Shown: piece after piece, positions 25,857 through 37,390 of the stretch
Numbering within the stretch: the stretch's first letter is position 1
Layout: each line of letters begins with the position of its first letter
NCBI RefSeq assembly: GCF_037975245.1
Contig: NC_092572.1
Coordinates: 586,001 to 650,000, forward strand
From: Apostichopus japonicus
Taxonomy: Eukaryota > Echinodermata > Holothuroidea > Aspidochirotida > Stichopodidae
Reading direction: 5' to 3'
DNA: 64,000 bases
Position numbers and translations under genes: made by a program
The notes under the pieces: model-generated
Database searches by the model: none
Told to the model about the DNA's origin: nothing
Seen by the model: only the letters and a program-made list of their open reading frames with translations

Positions 25857-27781
25857 AAATATCTAGAAACTGCGTACCTATAACCGGGGATAACAAATGA
25901 GTTTCATTTGATATTCGATACAAACGCAGAAATAGGTTGAGTGGGTTTACGCTTTGGGTTTGGGTCAAACTTACGTTTTCGCAGGGAGAAAAGTAACGCA
26001 AACGTGAGACCACAGCCTACAGCTATAGAAATTGTTACTCCAACGGTGATGATATACATTGTTAATGTGAAATTGGGATGATTATCTGTATAGGAAATAG
26101 AAAAATAAAATGGATTATTTTAAAAACATCAGTGAATGAGGTACTATATCATATGATACTTTATGTATAATTCAGAAGCGAATTCGTCATAGACATTAGG
26201 GCACTTGGTGCTCTCAACATGTAGTCAAATAATCCGAAATTTATATTAGATATATATAATTTTGATTTATGCTTTCGTCACATCCATTGTTAGTGAGAAA
26301 AAAAAATGAACGAAATGAACAACTCTGTTTACCCGTTGTTACAGGCACTGCATCTGTCACTAAGGGAAAAGAGAGAGACGATCGTTTTCTAAAATTACTT
26401 GGTTTTCAGTTTTAATTTTAATTTATTGAATAGTCAGACTGATGATATGTGCTAGCTTTAAGTTCTTTATTAGAAATCGGAAATAACAATGAATTAATAT
26501 CTAGCAAATAATTAGAACCACGTTGTACTTTCCCTACATTAAATAATAAATATCATATTTTGTATATGATTTATTTATGCTACACTTAATATGGACTCGT
26601 TGACATTCCTTGTATCAATATCAGTGAAATATTATTCTTCTCATTAGAATATTATAAGAAGTCATTTACATAAGCAAAAACGGGTTATTGATACTAATGG
26701 CAACACCTGTTGAAGACTTTCGAAGACTTACACCAATGCGTTGTTACACAGTTATCCATATTTCAACTCTTTTACACTATCTCTAAAGATGATTACTGAT
26801 TATGGAAACAAAATGTTTTATTGCAACAAGTATACAAGAAAATAAATCTCTTGAAGTATTTCTCACAATTATGTTTTCTACCATCTTCACTAAAACCTGA
26901 GTGTCCTTTCCAATACACGATGAACACATACTTATCAAAATACATTGTGGATCGTTATTACAGGGAATATTAATTACATTTTTATTGAAAAACAATTTAC
27001 CATGTGGAAATCCCTGATTATTATCTTTGTCTGCAGAGAAGGTCAAAAATATCAATGACAAATGAGTGTCGCTTCCAGTATACGATGAACACATAATTCA
27101 TAATATACAATGTATTATTATCAAATGGAATCGCATTAGTTTTGTTATTGAAAATGAATTTCTCTCTGATTATTATCATTGTCTGCAGAGAATGAACACA
27201 TTTTGCTTTGTTTTTCTATAAGAGGGGTAATTTTCTAATTCAGCTTGTAATTAAATATGATAAGTTCATAGTCACTTACAGAAGCAATGTAATCTACTCA
27301 CCGTCTATTTCACATATGAGTGTAAATTTGGCCAACACTTTCTCTCCCTGTTGACATCGAATAGAGGATTCATTCTCATCGTCACAGGGTTTCACAGTTA
27401 ACGAAGCATTCGTCTCATGGCAGCTATTTACGCTTTCTCCAACACGTTCCCCCAAGTAAATCGCTCCGTGAGCAATGTTAGTCTCAGAATTGAACCATTC
27501 CACATTATTTTCTGTATAAACCGGGCAAACAAGGCAGACATGATCACACGACCTGGCATTACATACGGAGGTCGGAAAAGACTGACTGTAAACTAGTTCG
27601 TCACAAATGCAAGTAGCTTGTTCTTGGTCGTCTGCAAACGAAACGTATAGCGCAATTTCATTTTAGATAATGTTATACTATCATTTATTTTCTATCAGAT
27701 TTTAATGCACCGAATTTACTTACCGCAGAAAACAAACGACAGGCTGAGAAGAGCAAATAGTATTGACCTTAATCGTGTCAT
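14211..27781 (-). CDS. Receptor with degenerate tyrosine-kinase domain (pseudokinase), 14 exons
   Basis: Fourteen exons join in consistent phase to 1599 nt, 532 residues plus stop. Exons: 27781-27724, 27631-27302, 26085-25975, 22471-22453, 21827-21778, 20666-20598, 20259-20104, 19895-19785, 19347-19175, 18709-18590, 18172-18058, 16320-16242, 15415-15334, 14336-14211. Layout: signal peptide 1-19, Cys-rich ectodomain 20-138, TM about 139-163, linker to 212, kinase-like domain about 225-490, Tyr-rich tail. The fold markers PPE (409-411), SSDVW (421-425) and CW...RPSI (471-482) are kept. The catalytic residues are lost: VAIK Lys is Thr261, HRD is HPG (362-364), DFG is DFC (382-384), and the activation segment has no Tyr. 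It probably signals through partners or tail phosphorylation. Exon joins are inferred from sequence only. Confidence 0.8.
14690..15125. repeat. Minisatellite, about 41-45-bp unit, about 10 copies
   Basis: Unit gtggaaacaaggcggtttat, ttacaaacaataactagctgt. It lies in the intron between exons 13 and 14 of the pseudokinase gene and ends in a T run near 15125. Confidence 0.9.
15334..15415 (-). CDS. Pseudokinase gene exon 13: kinase subdomain XI
   Basis: Acceptor atatttgtag, donor GCT/GTAAGT. It reads RDEILFDCW, NHNCSLRPSI, HHLRETFVA, which matches the conserved CW-x(6)-RP-x-F end of tyrosine kinases, with Ile for Phe. Confidence 0.8.
16242..16320 (-). CDS. Pseudokinase gene exon 12: kinase subdomain X
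   Basis: Acceptor ctgttag, donor AG/GTACAT. With the last base of exon 11 it gives GTPPFP, the usual G-x-x-P-F/Y-P after the WEI-x-S-x-G helix, then VDMEVESIDNVAAPSVPWPE. Confidence 0.8.
16625..17950. repeat. Minisatellite, 70-bp unit, about 19 copies, with higher-order pattern
   Basis: Unit ggacacatacagtggaagta, ggctactgagtgtacattag, tatataccagcacacacaat, cactatc. Period 70 is exact from 16861 on. Variants (cagg/cgga, tgta/tgtg) recur in groups of three units in much of the array. It fills the intron between exons 12 and 11. Confidence 0.97.
18058..18172 (-). CDS. Pseudokinase gene exon 11: kinase subdomains VIII-IX
   Basis: Acceptor gacaatag, donor GCTG/GTAAAC. It reads IRLVSLNQFPPE, then NEYTESSDVWSTAVVIWEIM. 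PPE stands for the APE motif and D-V-W is the invariant subdomain IX signature. Confidence 0.85.
18590..18709 (-). CDS. Pseudokinase gene exon 10: catalytic and DFG loops, degenerate
   Basis: Acceptor aatccacag, donor CAG/GTGGAC, phase 0. FLHPGLSSKKVLL replaces the FIHRDLAARNVLL type loop, so the catalytic Asp and Arg and the metal-binding Asn are lost. VKLYDFC replaces VKI-DFG. The Asp of DFG remains. Confidence 0.85.
19175..19347 (-). CDS. Pseudokinase gene exon 9: kinase subdomains V-VIa
   Basis: Acceptor tttttttag, donor GGG/GTAAGT. It reads RLWLITTHFAGENLHSVL, matching the hinge and G-x-L region, and later HISGILEGMDILKTFG, matching the helix before the catalytic loop (I-x-x-GM-x-x-L-x-x-x-G). 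Confidence 0.85.
19785..19895 (-). CDS. Pseudokinase gene exon 8: helix C region
   Basis: Acceptor atattttcag, donor AACA/GTGAGT. EKLIRKKEIHWEAYIRKCLE, then LPASNHLAKIEAISIQN, the latter corresponding to the H-N-L-V-x-L-L-G-V segment. Phase 1 on both sides. Confidence 0.8.
20104..20259 (-). CDS. Pseudokinase gene exon 7: N-lobe start
   Basis: Acceptor tattctacag, donor ACAG/GTTAGT. ISIIKKIKIGKIYKRWMG stands in the place of the glycine-rich loop and has only one Gly of the G-x-G-x-x-G set. KCVVITTL replaces V-A-I-K: the ATP-anchoring Lys is Thr. Confidence 0.85.
20598..20666 (-). CDS. Pseudokinase gene exon 6: juxtamembrane exon
   Basis: Donor CCGA/GTAAGT. It reads LPKIPDDEENSQNSHNSGG, hydrophilic. 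Two acceptor AGs lie 5 nt apart (start 20671 or 20666); only 20666 keeps the frame set by exons 5 and 7. Confidence 0.65.
21107..21320. repeat. Minisatellite, about 40-bp unit, five copies
   Basis: Unit cgtgattgtgggattacata, ctacacaatagttaaacaa. In the intron between exons 5 and 6 of the pseudokinase gene. Confidence 0.85.
21778..21827 (-). CDS. Pseudokinase gene exon 5: cytoplasmic linker
   Basis: Donor TCAA/GTAAGG; acceptor AG at 21829-21828 after a pyrimidine tract some distance upstream. It reads HQMNVLDKGASDTDQS. Phase 2 in and 1 out, as in the linker exon of receptor gene 1. The acceptor is the least certain of the gene. Confidence 0.55.
21945..22436. repeat. Minisatellite, 50-bp unit, about 9-10 copies
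   Basis: G-rich unit cgggatgggatgaggtggct, ggagggctactggtagaagt, taagtagtga. In the intron between microexon 4 and exon 5. Confidence 0.95.
22453..22471 (-). CDS. Pseudokinase gene exon 4: 19-nt microexon
   Basis: A strong acceptor (atgttttacag) and a strong donor (GAGG/GTGAGT) bound only 19 nt. Phase 1 in and 2 out joins exons 3 and 5 in frame (LTQNRRG). Without it the frame breaks. Confidence 0.55.
22472..25974. other. Intron 3 of the pseudokinase gene
   Basis: Contains a (TA)n tract at about 24169-24210 and a dispersed repeat at 24540-25800. A 99-codon plus-strand frame at 23725-24024 has no recognisable domain. Confidence 0.5.
24540..25800. repeat. Dispersed repeat, copy A
   Basis: It starts with a tgtcgaa cluster as at 5930-6520 and continues with segments found again at 34480-34570, 35740-36070 and 36600-37390 (gaccttgtattgacctgaac; catattgagcttataataca; gacctgcattagctatctaa). 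The order is conserved between copies. Confidence 0.75.
25975..26085 (-). CDS. Pseudokinase gene exon 3: transmembrane segment
   Basis: Acceptor cctatacag, donor AAAC/GTAAGT, phase 1 in and out. NHPNFTLT with an N-glycosylation site, then a helix of about 25 residues (MYIITVGVTISIAVGCGLTF, ALLFS) and basic LRK. Confidence 0.85.
26895..27195. repeat. Two-copy tandem duplication, about 150 bp
   Basis: Two diverged copies beginning with ttccagtatacgatgaacac and ending with ttgtctgcagagaa, in the intron between exons 3 and 2 of the pseudokinase gene. Confidence 0.7.
27302..27631 (-). CDS. Pseudokinase gene exon 2: Cys-rich ectodomain
   Basis: Acceptor cgtttgcag, donor GACG/GTGAGT, 330 nt, phase 1 in and out. 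It holds ten Cys (CIC, VC, SC, HVC, LVC, NSC, KPC, IRC, LIC), VEWFN, and one N-glycosylation motif NAS (a second possible site is NES). The W and the last Cys pairs are faintly Ig-like, but the fold is not assigned. Confidence 0.8.
27724..27781 (-). CDS. Pseudokinase gene exon 1: signal peptide
   Basis: MTRLRSILFALLSLSFVFC: basic start, hydrophobic core, small residues near the end. Donor TGCG/GTAAGT. The ATG at 27781 is the first in frame below the TATA box. Confidence 0.85.
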
Positions 27782-27823
27782 GACGTTCACTGTATTGCAA
27801 GCACTATGTACACGACGGAAACG

Positions 27824-27829
27824 TTTATA
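27824..27829 (-). promoter_or_regulatory. TATA box of the pseudokinase gene
   Basis: CCTATAAACG on the minus strand, about 43 nt ahead of the ATG. This would leave a 5' UTR of only about 15 nt if transcription starts 25-30 nt downstream. Confidence 0.45.
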
Positions 27830-27849
27830 GGATACAATGCTCATGTAAC

Positions 27850-28530
27850 GATGTAAAAGTGAAATCAGCTTATTAATAGGGTAATATTATAACCGTAAAA
27901 CACAACGGAAACGTAATCTTTCACTTACTATTTAAATTACTAACATCCCCAGCGTTTGATGTACTGATTTATTTCAGTCCATGATTTCCTTGTCATTGTT
28001 CGACTGAAGTATTTCTTTTATTTCTTTTGGCAAAATCACTTACAGGAAGATAACATGGAATAAACTTAATTGAATGGTATTGGTATCGTTTTACGCTCAT
28101 ACTGAAATATGACGGATAATCTCACCTGACTCAGGGGTGAGAACAATCCAAGGGTTTTCATTGTAAACATTGCGTGTAGTGTTGTTACCGAATGTAACCT
28201 TTGTTTAAAATATTGAAGAAGACAAATTTGGATATTTTGTCAACCTTCATGAAAAAATATCTCATTTCTTTCCTACGTAAAGAAGTAGCGCCCAAGCACG
28301 GACGGAACACGAGACAACATACTTTCAATTTCTGTTTCCGATTGTGTTGGGCGAGTACTGTACCCGATACAAGATGACGTATGATAACTAATGCAACATA
28401 CTTTCACTATACATCATATGTAAACAAATGGTGGACTAGGCGTTGCTATATCGACAGACAGTTAACGTATTAATTAAGTGGACTCGGTGTGTTATTGGTA
28501 AGTAAAACATGACAACAGTAAGATGACGAC
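27850..28530. other. No supported gene
   Basis: Upstream flank of the pseudokinase gene. No repeat or reading frame of note. Confidence 0.5.
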
Positions 28531-28531
28531 A

Positions 28532-29035
<504 letters not shown>

Positions 29036-30690
29036 TCGTAATGAGTTGGAAAATGAGAGAACAGTGAAAAAACTTCCAGCCTAATTTTATTTCAATGTGT
29101 TATATTTTAATATCAAGAATGTATCTACTAGTGTAAGGGCTAAGATAAGGATGACAGTAATCAATCAATGAAAGGTAATGCAATGTTTGTTACGCAATAC
29201 AATAATTATTTACAATTCGTTAGCTAACAACACCTTTTCCAATAGTTTAAAACGTCCAATTTACAATGAGAGTACAATTTTCCCGTTTCACTTTTAACGA
29301 GGGGTTACATTGCTCCCCCATTGTTACACGTTTAGCACATGCATTTGACAAAGCAACAAAGAACATAATTGAACTGCCTTCGTATGTATTATTGGTTTGC
29401 CCTTACTTGTAGTATCTGTATAACTGTATTAGCATGAATATGGCTTTGGTCCTTCTTCCACGCAATGAAGCAATGACTGCTGGTTAGGATGATGTTCATG
29501 TGTGACAAACATGCATCTTCCAGAGTGAATTTTGTTAAGATATTTTCAATGCAAACTATATTAGAGGTTTCACTGACTAATTCAATCTTCAGTTCTTTTG
29601 ATGACGGTAACATTAAGAGATTGTAATATTTTTGGTGATGACGTTGACATTGACTATGGAAATAACGAGAAAGAAGGCAATAAAGATGATGTTAAACACG
29701 AGGGTTATGAACACGTAGACGATTATAATGGTGATGATATTTCTTCCTTCTTTTTCCTCCTTCGGACAACTATCACTGTGATCAGATTGAATTTTAAAAT
29801 GGGGATCACTTCATCAATTTTCCCAAATGTTTTCGACCATGGTAACTAGTTTTGCAATGACATGTTGAAGGCTAAGATAAATAATTAACTCACCCCCAAA
29901 CTTATGTTACTTTGCTCCTTCGATATTCCGCAATTCGCAGTGTCCGCTCGAAGTTCGGGTCCAAACAAAGATGGCGGCGCCTAACGATATCTTCACGTGT
30001 GTACAGTAAAACGTGGCTCACGTAATGGAGCCTCCATTCAGACTGACACTAAATCCAGGCCCGTCCTTCGTAGTAACTCACTGCTCTTCCTAACTGATAA
30101 ATGTTGATGATGATGATGTGGGCAAGTCCATTATGCAAAAGGGTGATGATCACTACAGACATAATGTACTAAAAACGTACTAAAAAAATCGTTTCACAGT
30201 GACTATCAAACCAGATTCACAAATTGAGTATTATCACGTGCTGGTATGGTCTTATCATGTGCTGGTATGGTCTTTCGCAACAATTTCATATTGACCTAAC
30301 AAACAAATCTTATCTGCGTACTGTTAACTCGAACCTGGTCATCCCTTAATGAAGTGTAGATATGGAAGACGGACATCAGAGAAAGTTATTATTTTTAACG
30401 ACCTTGTAATATTTGGACGATATTCTGAACAAGTGTTATGTAAATAAGTTTTACTGATTATTTTATATCACCTTATTACTGGACATAAAATATATCTCAC
30501 ATCCAGTACTGGGTTATCCATATTACCACGTGATGTTTTTGGTTTCGAATGTCACAAAGCAATGCTCTCACAGTCGTTCAGTTCACGTCATGTTACATAG
30601 CTTATGATTTCACATCTTGTCGGTATAATTCGTGCAATATTTTAAAGATATTTATAAGTTTTTTTTGTAGCAATACGCAAAATATCACAT
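29036..30690. other. No supported gene; small GC-richer patch
   Basis: A+T-rich apart from about 29930-30070, which has AAGATGGCGGC on the plus strand, a YY1-like promoter motif in animals. No transcript is evident downstream. Confidence 0.35.
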
Positions 30691-30694
30691 TTTT

Positions 30695-31180
30695 GTATTC
30701 CTTGCCGAAGGCCAAAGGAATATATGCGATGATGATGGCGTGTGTATGTGACGCTTACTCGATATCTCAATAATTGAGACTTCGATTAAATTCATAACTA
30801 ACATGTGGGTAACCCATATTTGGTAGAAAAACCTATTTGTTTTTGTAAAAGTAAAAGGTCATTCCAGGTCATCAGAGGTCAAAATGTTATAATCTTTTAA
30901 ACTGCTTGTAGGCAAGATATCTTAGGAAGGGTGACTAGGAGGAAAAACAATGACTCTTGAAGTAATATCTTGTTGATGTACCGACTTAGCATGTGGATTG
31001 CCCTTGGTAATAATAAAAGTCTCTGTGGAATTCCATACGGGTCAAATTTCAAAATTGGTAGTTTTATGAAAACCCATTCTACGGTACCTATAATATGGAT
31101 CATACTGTCATCACGTAGATATTTTAACACTATCATCATGATGCACAAGTCTATATCATTCCATCGTCCGCAGTAGGCAT
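30695..31180. repeat. Probable dispersed-repeat remnant
   Basis: Its phrases (ccgaaggccaaaggaatata, aggtcattccaggtcatcag, ggcaagatatcttaggaagg) read like an old interspersed repeat. There is no second copy in the window, so this rests on style. The open frames across it on both strands overlap each other and show no domain. Confidence 0.35.
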
Positions 31181-31493
31181 CCATAAAAAATGTAAAAAAA
31201 AAATTAATGTAGGAACAAAACCGACGAAATCTAAGCTGACAAGCTGACAAAGCATATATCTTCCACTTGCACTTGGTGTTGAGAGAAAATCTCTGCAATA
31301 AAAATCATGGCAGCGATAACAGCAAATTTGTCTCAAACTCCTTCAATTGTGGTATATTTTGCAAATAATGATCGATAACATGCAGAAAAAAAAATACCTC
31401 AAGTAATAATTTAGGAGATGTTTGGCCACCTTAAGTGTTTTGGTATTCTGACACGAACACTTTCTCTTCACGTGTTTGTATTAACGAACCTAA

Positions 31494-31745
31494 TGGGAGT
31501 GTTAGCTCAGTAGTTAACGCCGGTGCCTTCCAATCACAAGGTCTCCAGTTCGAGTCACTCCAAGATTAATGTAAGTCGTCCAGTTACAGAGTTGTTGACA
31601 ATTGACAATTCATAATCATGGACGTTAAATATGAATCTAAAAGACTGACTTCGGTCAACTTGCGGCTTTGATAAGCCAATGAGGCTTCTTCGCGAGTTCC
31701 TGCTCTCAGGAGGATCCAAAATACATACATACATACATACATATT
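31494..31745 (+). repeat. tRNA-derived SINE, copy 2
   Basis: Starts gggagtgttagctcagtagt with box A and has box B-like ggtctccagttcgagtcac. The body is shared with the copy at 1978-2195, and it ends in an (atac)n tail at 31722-31743. Confidence 0.9.
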
Positions 31746-34180
31746 ATGCTACCGTTGTTAGTGTATGACATAGTGAAGCCTTACCAACTCGACAGTTCCA
31801 TGCTTTGTCGTCAAAAATGTTTTACATAAATGACAGTTAATCGTGTACTTCGAGCTGGATTTTTTGCATATCAACTCTAAAGAGGTTTTGTGCCATTAAG
31901 TAATGAATTTCAAAATCACAAAACTTGGAATAAAGTGTTTACACATTGTTACAGTTCTGTTTGTAATAATCATGTAATGGTCTTATATTTTAACTTCAGA
32001 TGGGGATGTCCACATCTTTACTGTAAGCAGTCTACTTGGACCGCTGGTACTATACTTTATTGTGTATGGGGGTTGTCTGCGCATAACCAAGCCGCCATGA
32101 TATCGATGTTTAATAAACATTTTTCATTGGTTTATAAATGCTCCTTGATGTTTGTGCACAACCTCTGCAAATGAAAATGCCGGAAAAAAAAACATGCATA
32201 TAGCGAACCATTTTACACATTTACTTCCCATTGAGCTAGGATAGCTTTATCTGCTTGTAAAGATAGCCTTGCTAATATCGAGGTTTGACTAGCCCACGAG
32301 TCACTCGCCAAACTGTCGAGCGAAGTGCATTTCCTATTTGCCAACGCTTAAATTCGCCAACGCTAATGGCGAGTTGGCGACCGCGCTGAATTCCACGTTG
32401 CTGAGCTCCTCTAGCTCTCTCTGACCAGTGTTCTTGTCATACGCACGAAGGTTTTGATATGTCCGGTGCGGTCCTACTAAAACCCGCCTGAACACGCCTG
32501 GTGCAAACGCAGTCGGCGTAACATAATTGTCATATTGTTTTTGATAAAGGTCAAAGCTCAGTTTGGGTCAATACAGCTCAAACTGTTAATACCCTACAAA
32601 CATCATATATCCAAAACTCTCACTTTGAAACCAAAGCAATTACAAAATATCTGCAATGAGCAAATAATCACTAAGTCTTGTATTACGTTCGAGTCTCCCT
32701 TTAAACCGGATCATTGGCGGCAGAGTGCTCTTGTATCAGTTATTTTCATTTTAATGTGCACACATCAAAGAAGAACATTAGGGCGGCGGTCCCCATGGCT
32801 CAATACATTCATAGTCACGAACGGTACCATATTTTCATACTATTTAATGAATTTGATATTACATACTGAAATGCAAGGTCTTTGTTTAAATACACCGATC
32901 ATCAAGGACATGGTAGCTGCGATCGATTTATCTTAACCACAATTTCTAGTTAATTGTGGTATTCGAAATCCGGGTTGACCAATGATGTTAATTTGTAGTC
33001 CTTCAAGGCGGAAGCATTAAATATTAAGACACAGTGCAATCAATGCACATTGTTTTGAAGATTTATCTCAGTTGTAATTCCACTGATTGTGTAGATGAGG
33101 CACTACGATTAAGTGTAGATGACTAAACACAATTACAGCTGCACATACACATGTTAAAAGCATTTCAATAGTATGATGCGTTCAGTACCCTCTCTACAGA
33201 GGATAACGAAGGTTCTCACACCAGCCTTAGATCGTTTCGTGTGAATGTATTGTTCCATTCAATATGTGTGAGATACGGTGCTTTAACCTAAATATCTGAG
33301 CATTTTTCACTTTCACAGGGCGCGTGTTTATCCTCGACGATTGATAAGTCTTCTTAAAGGATGATAAGGTGTTAAGTAAAATATTCATGTTCTTAAAAAT
33401 TTAGAAGCAAACACAAGTGCTGGTAGGATTGACACAAATAAACTCTACTTAAACCATGACACGGAGGGGGTTTGTTTCATTACCGTGCATAAAATGTTTT
33501 ATCTAATACTTAATCCTAACCAATTCTCACGAACTTGTATTGAACGTTGCGATTCTTTTGGCCTTAATTTGTGGTATATTTACTATATAATGCTACGTTA
33601 TACAGCGTGAACAAAAAGGTATCTTCTTTGACATCTAAGTAAATATTCGACATTATATCTTAAGTAAACCTTTTACCAGGACACCATCACCTTCCAGAGT
33701 AATCTCCCTGTATTAGTCGAGGGTTAAGCCAGTCAAAACAGATTACATTCTATCAACTATATCTCCAGTTGGAGCAAAATATTGAGATTAGGTTATCAAG
33801 TTGCATTCTGAAATATATTTCGTTTCAATAAAATTGTCAAATTGTATGTTAACAATTACCTGCTAAATATTTTGGAACGTTAGTCAGATTTTGCCTCAAA
33901 TGTGGCTGTACAACCCAGTGAAATTGGGTTATGTGCGAACCGTTAGTAATTTTCGGAGCCCTCGGGCTTTTCAACCCCTATAAATTTAGTCTACAGTCAA
34001 TGTTGCACTTTGAAGTGTAAAGACACATGAGTTTAATATAATTATTGCACATTGCAAGATTAATTCCATGCCCATCTCTGCTGCAGACCATCGATGTTTT
34101 CTGACAACAACTTCGCTTACAGGAAACAGTGTCATTGTTGGTAAAAAAATGATCTACTGACAACGTTATCATAAAGAACG
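31746..34180. other. No supported gene
   Basis: A GC-richer stretch at about 32260-32410 repeats cgccaac/gttggcg motifs, possibly a transposon remnant. Frames at 31890-32174 and 32535-32936 show no domain. Confidence 0.4.
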
Positions 34181-34184
34181 AAAG

Positions 34185-34570
34185 AGGAACGTGTTTTTAA
34201 CTGTCAATTGACTCTTGTTATGGAATTGCGCCCTCTATTATTGTCCTGGTAAGCGTCACCGTTAATGTTACACGAAGCATATTATAATAAAGTCACACGA
34301 TGTTAGTATTTAGCAGGCTGTCTGATCATCCTTGCACAGAGAAAGAAAGAATGTTTTAACTCCCAGTCGACTATTTTATTGGACTTGCGCCCTCTATTTT
34401 CACTCTGTTTTTTCTGTTACCAGTAACGTTACACTAAGTATAGTGAGTGTAATTAACACACATGATGTTAGCATTCAGCAGGTTAATTGACCTTGTATTG
34501 ACCTGAACGGCTGAAATACATCTATGTCTCGTTAGAAGAGGGAACGTTGTAACAATCTCATATGGAAAGG
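34185..34570. repeat. Dispersed dimeric repeat with empty hAT site
   Basis: Two tandem units built on ttgcgccctctatt ... gttacactaag ... gatgttagcattcagcagg. The same dimer is found at 36350-36620 and, split by a transposon, at 38548-38587 plus 42807-43075. Here gactcttgttatgg (about 34210) is the uninterrupted form of the transposon target. Confidence 0.8.
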
Positions 34571-35739
34571 TGGCGATCATTTGATCCGTGCATAGTCGAC
34601 CTCGGGCCTTAAGTGTGTGTTTTATACCTTCCAAAACGACCGTATCGCGATCTTTTGAACAAAATCAATGTACCGATATCATTTACTGATATCGGCTAAA
34701 ACAAATTACAGTAGTTTAAACATTTCTCTTTCATAATCTTTTAACGAATCATCATTAATCTGAACTTTACTGTATGTCGTTTTCCGATTAAAAAAGTTTA
34801 AATTTTTAGTCCAGTCGGATTTATGTGCTTGCATATTCGTTTATTTTACAAGGACGCTAACTTCAAACTACTCGAATTCTCAGACCGTTTTATCAAACTG
34901 CATGGCTAAACTTGCGCAACTAACTTCAAATTCTGTTCTTTCATATTATATAAGCCTATTTCTGATTGGTTAATGTTCACTGTATGTCTTTTTTCCATCG
35001 AATGAAAGTTTCCGTTAGAAATTTTTCTTCGAAAACCTCATTATAACGCCTCATTATTTATTCATGAGCTACGTCACGAATCAGCTTGTGTATCAACAAC
35101 ATTCTCACTGATGCTTCGTCCGACAACCGTATTGTGATTTCTGAGGTGAATTTCGAAATTTGTTAAGTAATATGCAATGAAATAAGATGACGACATTGCA
35201 ATAAACATAAATTAACAAGCTGAGAATCCTATTTCATAGTTTCCTTTGAAATAGGATGAATATAGTGATATAAATTGCCCACGTAAACGTTTGTAGCGAA
35301 CGTACAGGCCTACCGTGCTTTATGTATTAATGCATATGGTTTCGTACAGTTAGGTTAACACTCGTATGTACGTAGGCTAAAGCTATCGCTAGGACTATCA
35401 CTGGTTGTTTGTTTGGATGATACCACTGTAAGTGGGTAACTCTTTATTTTGCTTTTACAACCAATTGATTTGTAACAAATGTTATTTTCTCAAGTTCGAT
35501 TAAAAGGTGTGCAGACAAATAAATGTATAAACACAACGTCATGTCTCAGTGTTCGTTTACATTCACTGCTATAATTATTTTAGCATCAATTCATTTAGAA
35601 ACAAATACAATCCCCTTGCCGGTAATGGAACAGTCCGCCTGTCAATATGCATATTCATACCGGTGACTCATAACATCGGCGGATTTTAGTCTGTGTGGCT
35701 TTGTAGAGCAAATGCTCTTTTATAGCCTAAACTTTTCCA
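34571..35739. other. No supported gene
   Basis: A+T-rich spacer that interrupts the dispersed-repeat sequence continuing at 35740 (aactggtcgaacctctg), so it may itself be an insertion. Confidence 0.4.
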
Positions 35740-37390
35740 TATGCTAACTGGTCGAACCTCTGTTCTGCATATTGAGCTTATAATACACCAATGCTGTTTT
35801 CTTTCTTTCTCCTTTCACAAACGTATTTTCGTTAAGAGGGGTGCTATATAGTTTCATTAGCTTCATAAGGCAACGTAATCTAAGTAGCTATAAACATATC
35901 TGTAAACATAACAGCGTTCGTGGATCTTATCAAAACTGAACCTGCGTAAAGAAAGAGACCTTTGAATCTGTGTTTTGCTAGAAGACTAGGGAAGAAGCTA
36001 TATTGTAAACATATTTAAAGATTTTAGTTCACAATTTAGTAGTTACGTCCACCTTTATATATGTGTTTTCTCATTTTGGATGGCGTAGTTTCACTTTATT
36101 GTCAATACAGCTAACTTTACAACTCTACTGGGATCTTAGAATACGTTGTGGATTTCAAGGATTGCATACCACACACACACAAATACAATTAATTAAGGAA
36201 ACGATGTCATCATAAATAAACCTCCGTTTCAAGCAAGGAGTAAATTAACTCACATTCATGAAAGTGTTGATATGTAGCCTACATTCTGCATTCAGAAACA
36301 CAGAATTCATCTCCCAATAATTCACTAATAGTATTGCTTTCTTGTTATGTTAAGATCGGAGCAATTTCTATTTATGTTTCTGTTTGGTGTTACCATTAAT
36401 GTTACACTAAGCATAGTATAGTTGACTCTAATGATGTTAGCATTGAGCGGGCTGTCTGATAATGCTAGCATAGAGAAATAATGCTTTAGTTCTCAGTTGA
36501 CTATTTAAATGGACTTGCACCCTCCACAATCATTTTTTTTTATGTTACCGGTAACGTTACACTAAGCATAGTGTAAATAACTCACATGATATTAGCATTC
36601 AGCAGGCTGATTGACCTTGTATTGACCTGAACGGCTGAAATACATCAATGCCTCGTTAGAAGAGGGAATTTTGTAACAATCTCTAACTGGTCGAACCTCT
36701 GTTCTGTATATTGAGCTTATAATACACCAGTGCTGTTTTCTTTCTTTTTCCTTTCATAATCACGTATGTTAGTTAAGAGGGGGCGCTATATAGTTTCATT
36801 AGCATCAGAGGCAACGTAATCTAAGTAGCTATAAACATATCTGTAAACATAACAGCGTTCACTCGATCTTATCAAAACTGAACCTGCGTAAAGAAATAAG
36901 AAATTTGAATCTGTGTTTTGCTAGAAGACTAGAAAAGTAATTATTTTCTAACATTTTTATACATTTTAGTTCACAATTTAGTAGTTACGTCCACCTTTAC
37001 ATATGTGTTTTCTCTTTTTGGATGGCGCAGTTTCACTTTATTGTCAATACAGCTAACTTAACAAGAAACGACGTCATCATAAATAAACTTTCGTTTTAGG
37101 CAAGGAGTAAATTAACTCACATTCATGAAAGTTTGATATGTAGCCTACATTAACTATAATAACTGAAATAACTATAAATATATTAGCATGGTATGGTCGC
37201 AATATGAACTATGTATGTAATAGAAGTAACGGGTCAGGAAAATGCCGTGTATAATGCAGTGTAACGGTAGAGACAGGTACAGTTAATATCGTTCCCTAAC
37301 TTGTGACTATCGTTTAGATGGGACCTGCATTAGCTATCTAATGAACGAGGACGGAAAGCATCTTATAACACAATAAATAATACATGTCCG
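35740..37390. repeat. Dispersed repeat, copies B (part) and C
   Basis: 35740-36070 and 36600-37390 both align with 24980-25800 (catattgagcttataataca; gtaacataacagcgttc-type; gaacctgcgtaaagaaa). Copy C continues to gctatctaatgaacgaggac, the same end as copy A. Confidence 0.8.

Noticed and set aside
29598-29849. Acidic plus-strand frame
   Set aside because: Compositional (gatgat-rich) with no splice or promoter support.
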